Source of the DNA: Prolixibacteraceae bacterium UBA6162
GTDB lineage: Bacteria > Bacteroidota > Bacteroidia > Bacteroidales > Prolixibacteraceae
Length of the DNA stretch: 7,639 bases
Direction: 5' to 3'
Assembly (NCBI GenBank): GCA_002428215.1
Contig: DIUI01000044.1
Coordinates: 1 to 7,639, forward strand
The position numbers and the translations under genes are program-made. Position 1 is the stretch's first letter. The number at the start of each line of letters is the position of its first letter. A model generated the notes under the pieces. It was not told the origin of the DNA. It worked only from the letters and a program-made list of their open reading frames with translations, and ran no database searches. Shown one piece after another: positions 1 to 5,200 of this stretch.

Positions 1-302
1 CTGGCCCCAATTCCAATCGAATCGGCCGGCAGGGTTAAGTCAACACTTTGCCGCTCATCTTCAGTAGATTCAAACTGCTCCTTGAGCTGGTTGATTTTTT
101 CCTGAGCAACGGTTTTTAAATCGTTTAAGGCTTTACCCACCTCCTTTTTCAGACCGGGTTCTACGTCCTTAAACTGGTTAAAAAGCTGACTTACAACTCC
201 CTTTTTGCTTAAATAGTGAATTCTGAGCTCTTCTGCTACCTCTTTGCTGGAAGCTTCCAGTGCCGCAATCTCCTCGGTTAATAGCCTGATTGTGTCTAAC
301 AT
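1..302 (-). CDS. pheS: Phenylalanine--tRNA ligase alpha subunit, N-terminal part (cut by window edge)
   Basis: This is the first 100 codons of the alpha subunit of the cytoplasmic phenylalanyl-tRNA synthetase, which with PheT charges tRNA-Phe as an alpha2beta2 enzyme. The translation begins MLDTIRLLTEEIAALEAS and contains the family's conserved segment LRIHYLSKKGVVSQLF (residues 27-42), then a charged helical stretch and the DLTLP segment that ends the N-terminal region. This matches the tRNA-binding helical-hairpin domain (Phe_tRNA-synt_N); the catalytic class II core would lie to the left of the window. The ATG at 300-302 is the first after an in-frame TGA at 318-320, which fixes the start. 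No Shine-Dalgarno sequence is visible, as is usual in Bacteroidota. The gene is divergent from the MBL hydrolase. The reading frame is intact up to the edge. Identification rests on sequence recognition of the N-terminal domain only. Confidence 0.9.
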   Translation of the reverse strand, partial: MLDTIRLLTEEIAALEASSKEVAEELRIHYLSKKGVVSQLFNQFKDVEPGLKKEVGKALNDLKTVAQEKINQLKEQFESTEDERQSVDLTLPADSIGIGA

Positions 303-325
303 GGCATATGTGATGTTTCAGTCCG

Positions 326-333
326 CAAAAATA
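326..333 (-). promoter_or_regulatory. Candidate -7 promoter box for pheS
   Basis: On the minus strand this reads TATTTTTG, an exact fit to the Bacteroidota -7 consensus TAnnTTTG recognised by their primary sigma factor. It lies 23 bases before the pheS ATG, which would give a short leader of roughly 15-20 bases. I could not find a matching -33 TTTG at the usual spacing, so the call rests on the -7 box and its position. Confidence 0.5.
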
Positions 334-487
334 GAGATACTTTTAAAGTTTTTAGTCGATCCGGCAATAGTTTTCTAATTAATAGACCGTACGAATATTT
401 TTTAGGTCCACCAATGCAGAAAGATTTTGATCACAGGCATCAATTTATTTAAGAGGTTGTGGGTGTTAGGGATGCACTGGTTTTTTA

Positions 488-495
488 TACCTTTG
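488..495 (+). promoter_or_regulatory. Candidate -7 promoter box for the MBL hydrolase
   Basis: The plus strand reads TACCTTTG, an exact fit to the Bacteroidota -7 consensus TAnnTTTG, 22 bases before the ATG at 518. This implies a short leader of about 15 bases. The only -33-like sequence at a sensible distance is a poor TTAG at 466-469, so the -33 element is weak or absent. Confidence 0.5.
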
Positions 496-517
496 TTTCT
501 AATCTTCTTCAAAAGAT

Positions 518-1204
518 ATGGCAAAGCCCAGGATAATTCAGCTGCAAATTGGACTTACCACGCCGGTTCTTATCCTAAATGGTGACCATTCGGTATTGGT
601 AGATGCCTCGGTGCAAGGCAAGACGGATGAGTTTCTCAAGGCATTTAAACAGTATTCATTAGAACCCGGTCAAATTAAACTGATTGTGCTTACCCATGTT
701 CATTACGATCATGCCGGAAATCTGGAGGAACTTCGGGAGCTTACCGGAGCCAAGGTTGTTGTGAACCGGCGGGAAGCGGAATGGTTGCGTACCGGATTGG
801 TTCCAATACCGCGGGGCACCAATTGGTGGAGCAGGCTTATAGTATTTTTGGGCGATCTGCTGATGCCGGGATATGCCTCTCCTCGTCCTTTCGAAGCCGA
901 TGTTCTGGTCGATGACAGGCTCGACCTGTCGCCCTGGGGTCTTGAGGCGGTAATAATTCACACTCCCGGACATTCTGTTGGTTCGCAATCTGTTTTGCTC
1001 GGCAATGAGATTATTGCCGGCGACTGTTTCTTTAACATCAAAGGATTACCCCATTTTCCTCCTTTTGCCGACGACCAGGAACAGCTGCTTGATACCTGGC
1101 AAAGAATTTTTGACATGGAAGTCGAATACATCTATCCGGGCCATGGTCCACGTTTCAGAACGGAGCATGCAAAAATGGAGCTTCAAAAATTACGTTCCGC
1201 CTAA
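518..1204 (+). CDS. MBL-fold metallo-hydrolase (glyoxalase II-like)
   Basis: This is a complete 228-residue metallo-beta-lactamase-fold hydrolase of the broad COG0491 type, probably cytoplasmic because no signal peptide is seen. All expected metal ligands are present: the HxHxDH motif as THVHYDHAGN (H60, H62, D64, H65), H152 in HTPGHS, the bridging D169 in AGD, and H209 in YPGHG. The protein should therefore bind two metal ions and be active. Residues 101-120 form a tryptophan- and leucine-rich insert (NWWSRLIVFLGDLLM) that may be a lid over the active site. The ATG at 518 is the first after an in-frame TAA at 500-502, which settles the start. There is no Shine-Dalgarno sequence, only an A-rich stretch. 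The gene stands alone, divergent from pheS and convergent with the coiled-coil gene, so context gives no substrate. Thioester, lactone or phosphoester hydrolysis are all possible; I cannot choose among them. Confidence 0.88.
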   Translation: MAKPRIIQLQIGLTTPVLILNGDHSVLVDASVQGKTDEFLKAFKQYSLEPGQIKLIVLTHVHYDHAGNLEELRELTGAKVVVNRREAEWLRTGLVPIPRGTNWWSRLIVFLGDLLMPGYASPRPFEADVLVDDRLDLSPWGLEAVIIHTPGHSVGSQSVLLGNEIIAGDCFFNIKGLPHFPPFADDQEQLLDTWQRIFDMEVEYIYPGHGPRFRTEHAKMELQKLRSA

Positions 1205-1267
1205 ACTTTGTTCAAGTCAAATTTTTCTGAAGGAAGATACCCGGTTAAGGGCGTGTTCGGAAATTGC

Positions 1268-2185
1268 CTAGCGGAGTTCAACCGTTGTAGTACCAATGTT
1301 GTTTCCATCGGCGAAAACATCAACCGTATAAACTCCTGTCATAAAGGGCTGTCCTTCGTTATCCCAAAAAAGGGCAACAGGCAATTCATTACCCTCATAG
1401 TTAACTTCCCTTGCGGCTGAATATTGAATTCTTAAGTTTTCGAATTGAAAAAGATCATTGGGCGATTTGCTCAGCAACAATTGATCGGGTCGCATAATGC
1501 GCACATAGATGTTTTTTGCCCCTCGTTTGGCGGTGATGTTGCGCGGCAGCGTCAGGCTTACCCGAATCATCGTAGTACGATTGGCGGCTCGGGTTTCCCT
1601 GTTTCGGTTGTTTACTCCCTCGGCAATCAGATCCATCGCCTCCAACTGTGCAGCACGCTGCAGGTTTTGTTCGAGCTGTTGCTTCTCCTGAGAAAGCTGC
1701 ACATTTTGCGATTCAACTTGGCGTACTTGTTCTTTGACCTCAAGGTTTTCGGCCATAAGAATTTGATTTCGGCGGTTGAGCGAATCAATCTGAACAATGT
1801 AATTGCGCATAATCTCGCGCAAGGTGGTTACTTCCCGCTGATATTGAGTAATGCGCTCTATGCTGATTTTTTTTGTCTGCTCAACCTCCAGAAGCAGGTC
1901 CTTTACCTTGGTCTGAGCTACATAAAGCTGCTCATTAATGGTGTCGTTTTCTGTCCGAAGTGAGTCGTAGCTAAAAATTATCTGGCCCAACTCCACCTGA
2001 ATAGAGTCTTTTTCTGCAGAAATTTCGCCTACAATTCTGCGATAGTCGTTTCGCTGCAGAAAATAAACAACCAACAATCCTGCTAATAAAAGCGACAGCA
2101 CTATCACAATGATATTGTTGCGGCGTTCAGTGGGTGTTTGTCCCAAAAAATGCTTCTTATTATCGTTAATGCCTGCTTCCGACAT
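1268..2185 (-). CDS. Membrane-anchored coiled-coil protein of unknown function, next to sprA
   Basis: I do not recognise a named family. The 305-residue protein has a short N-terminal region with K10, K11, R21 and R22, then one hydrophobic segment at about 24-43 (NIIVIVLSLLLAGLLVVYFL). The positive residues before it suggest the N-terminus is cytoplasmic and the rest periplasmic. Residues about 50-182 are rich in Q, E, L, K and R with heptad-like spacing and few helix breakers, so a long coiled coil is likely. A short N/R-rich linker leads to a C-terminal domain (about 205-305) with alternating strands and the segments IYVRIMRPD and GVYTVDVFADG, which looks like a compact beta-sandwich. Similar coiled-coil proteins may be misnamed as SMC-like, but there is no ATPase motif here. 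The ATG at 2183-2185 is the first after an in-frame TGA. The gene lies 90 bases downstream of sprA on the same strand and could be partly co-transcribed with it. A structural or scaffold role across the periplasm is inference. Confidence 0.85.
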   Translation of the reverse strand: MSEAGINDNKKHFLGQTPTERRNNIIVIVLSLLLAGLLVVYFLQRNDYRRIVGEISAEKDSIQVELGQIIFSYDSLRTENDTINEQLYVAQTKVKDLLLEVEQTKKISIERITQYQREVTTLREIMRNYIVQIDSLNRRNQILMAENLEVKEQVRQVESQNVQLSQEKQQLEQNLQRAAQLEAMDLIAEGVNNRNRETRAANRTTMIRVSLTLPRNITAKRGAKNIYVRIMRPDQLLLSKSPNDLFQFENLRIQYSAAREVNYEGNELPVALFWDNEGQPFMTGVYTVDVFADGNNIGTTTVELR

Positions 2186-2209
2186 GGTTATATGAGATAT
2201 GATTCATTG

Positions 2210-2217
2210 CGAAAATA
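2210..2217 (-). promoter_or_regulatory. Weak candidate -7 box for the coiled-coil gene
   Basis: On the minus strand this reads TATTTTCG, one mismatch from TAnnTTTG, 24 bases before the ATG at 2185. Its distance from the start resembles that of the better boxes before pheS and the MBL gene. No convincing -33 element is seen. If real, the coiled-coil gene can be transcribed independently of sprA. Confidence 0.28.
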
Positions 2218-2275
2218 CAAACTTTTCGTCGTTTGCAGATATATACTTCAACCATTTAGTTTTATCCACCCGGGT

Positions 2276-5200
2276 TTACTGTGCCAGTGTGAACCTAAAG
2301 CTAACCCCAACATTGGTGTTCGAGGTGGGAAACGAAACCGAAGTAAGAGGCTCGTTGATAACTTTGTCGAAGTATACCCTTAGCTGAAAACGGTCGCTCA
2401 GCATATAATCGGCAGTGGTCTTTATTGTAAATGCACTTTGACCGGCCGTTAATTGATCGGTATCCTCTACAAGCTGCCGCAGCATGGTCTTGTTTTTACG
2501 GAAAGAGAAGTCGGCCCTGATATTAAGATCGTTCGAATAGGCTCGCTGGGCATTTTTTGTTTTAAGTATCAGGTCCATGCGGGTAAATCGGTAGCCTAGT
2601 CCAACGATATATTCGTTGCTCAGGATTTCGGTTATCTGATTGTTCGAAAACGAGAGTGCAATACTGCGTGCACGTTTGAGTTCTGCCCGGGTGGTGAGTT
2701 CATTCATCCAGACGATATCCATGTTGATTAGGGGACTGAACATTTCGTTGATGCTTACTGAATTGAATTCAAAAGCTGGCAGGAAGTTGTTCTGAATATC
2801 GCGGATATAGCTAAAACCATCCTCTCCGCTCATGTAGTTAAGATTGGTCAGGAATGAACCAACCGTATAACTTGAACGGTAGGAGTGGGTGAAATTCAAG
2901 GTGCGCATTGCGTTGCCAAGTTTTGGAATCCTGGACACCATGCCTTCGTATTGTATCCTCCAGTTAGGGCGAATGTAACGCAATGAGGGAAACATTCCCA
3001 ACGAAACCCGGTTAGGATCGGCTCCCTGGTAGGCTGCGAGGAAAGCCGGAACCAATACTTCAACTGAAGTTGGTCCATATCCATCGGGGAAACTGGTAAG
3101 TGGATCAACCACCGAGGGATTGTACAAGGTATTTGCAGGTCGGGCTGCAGCCAGCCTTCGCGCTATGATTAGCCGGTACTCCTTAAAGTCGTCGAAAGCC
3201 TTCGATTGTGGTACTTCTGCTTTACCCAAAGCAAAAAATGCAGTACTCCAGCTCAGCACCGACATCGAGAAGTTCCCTTGTTCTGTGAGGCTGTTTGGCC
3301 TGAAGGAGCCCGATCCCTGATCGAAGTTGTAGAATTCGCTAATGTTTTTCGATATTGATCGGTCGGCATTTACATCAATACGCAGATCGGGTAACGGCTC
3401 AACGTTTGCCCGCAGCGTAATGCGCTCATTTCGGTTCATCAGAAAAGGCATGTTGAGGAGTGGATCGTTGGTAATCCAACCCTTTTCTCCGGCACTTTCT
3501 GCAAACCGACGATCCTGCCATCCAAAGAGAAAGGGGAACCCAGGAGCTACACTGGATGGATAATCCTGTCCAAAGAGACGCTGATCGGGGCTATAGGCAC
3601 CGGTTCCAAAAACGGCAGGAACCGGGAGGTAGCCGGGCAAAACCGAGCCTCCGGTAATGGCATAGTTTACCGACAGCGAACGAATCCCGGTGAGCATGCG
3701 AAAGGTCAGATCGAACATATCACGCAGCAGATTCTTTTCAGGTTTTCCTACAACCAGCACAATCGCATTGTTGGCATTTGCAGCCGGGGTAAACTCAACG
3801 TTGTTTCGGTCAATGACTCTCGACAGCCCTTCGATGGCCGCTCCCTGAATGGTGGTGGCGTTTACGGTGACCTCCTTTAGACTCAGATTATGTGTGATAA
3901 CAACCGGAGAACCGGCCTCCATGCGCACGTTGCGCTGTGCATATTGAGGATCGGGTTGCTGCATGGAAGCCCTGGGATCGGGTTGCTGTAAACCACCTTG
4001 CTGGGCGCGTGTTGCACTCATGCGGCTGGTTCGCTGAAACTTTTGATCAAGACTGCGCAAATAAGGCACATAATTGTACAGGGTAGTCAGGTTGATGTTT
4101 CCGGTGAGCTGCAGATTCTGGCTGTTTTCTACTACGTTCCCCAGATTGATGGTGTCGGCGGTAATGGCACCGGCCGACCAGTTATAGGTTCCCTGGTACC
4201 TGCTGTTAATATTGATAAAGCTGAGGCTTTTAATTTTATTCAGAGGTAAATTATACGTGGCATTTATGTTGTGTCCATACAATACAGGGCGGCCCAATTC
4301 CCGCAGACTGGCTATAATTGAGTCTCGCTTCCATGTGTATTCATCGTCACGGCGGTTGATTCTGCCTTCGGGCTCATCGATACGGGAGGTTCCCCGCGAA
4401 GAAAAATCAACTTTCAGGTTTCTGGTAACATCGTACCTCAGATCGAAAAAGCGATTCCACAAGAAGTCTTTTTGAAATGTGGTTGGCAGAATCATTCCCG
4501 GATTGGTCACATTCCGGGTCTGAACTTCATTGTACCGGCGGTACAGGTCGGTACGGAATGAGATCTGAGTAGGCAAGGGATAGATGTTGAAGTCGCCCAG
4601 TAAAAGCAGTGGCCCTTTTTGGAGAAACGAGACCTTTTTGAATGGCTCAAACAGCTCCGCGCGGCTGTTGTAGTTGTATGAAAGCATCCCCCGGTAAATC
4701 CGGTCGATGTTGTATTCGGTATCGACATTCCGCCGCGAAAGCTCGTTAAATGAGTATGTGCCTGCAAAATTGCCCGGGCTCCAAAGGCGCTGGGTAGTGG
4801 GTTGCAATGTCTGGGGTTCGACCTTAATATTGGTGAAATTAAGACTTTTTCTTTCTACTACATCCTGCGCAATGTGGCGTATGGAATCTCGTTCTGCACG
4901 AGAATCGAAGATCTTTAGCGACTCCTCAAGTTTTACATCCGGATTGAGCGGATTGTATTCCGGACTCCGGTTGCTGCGCGAATAACCATAGTACATAGGG
5001 ATCCTTACACCAGTCTCTTTTGGAAAGAATCGTCCTAAATCGGCCGACGAGGCAATGTCTATCTCGGTAAAATTATCCAGGCTACGTTCATTAACCTTTT
5101 GCTCAATGCTTCCAAAACCTGCCGAGCGGTGTCGGCCTGCAACAGTAACCGATCCGAGATCCGCAAGTCGTGTGGTAACCCGGGCGTTGGCAGCCCATCC

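Noticed and set aside
377..389. Small A/T-rich inverted repeat TCTA-attaa-TAGA in the divergent region
   Set aside because: A four-base stem in A/T-rich DNA is expected by chance, and it overlaps neither candidate promoter.
1240..1251. CCCGGTTAAGGG as a possible terminator hairpin in the convergent gap
   Set aside because: Only three G-C pairs can form around a six-base loop and no T-run follows, so it is too weak to call.
978..1271. 97-codon plus-strand open frame overlapping the end of the MBL gene
   Set aside because: It is another frame of the MBL coding region, which contains the conserved D169 and H209 motifs there; the translation looks random.
1445..1963. 172-codon plus-strand open frame
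   Set aside because: It lies antisense within the coiled-coil gene, whose heptad-type protein is clearly real; the plus-strand translation has no coherent domain.
2138..2383. Plus-strand open frames spanning the sprA to coiled-coil gap
   Set aside because: They overlap the ends of two well-supported minus-strand genes, show no recognisable protein features and have no good promoter or start context.
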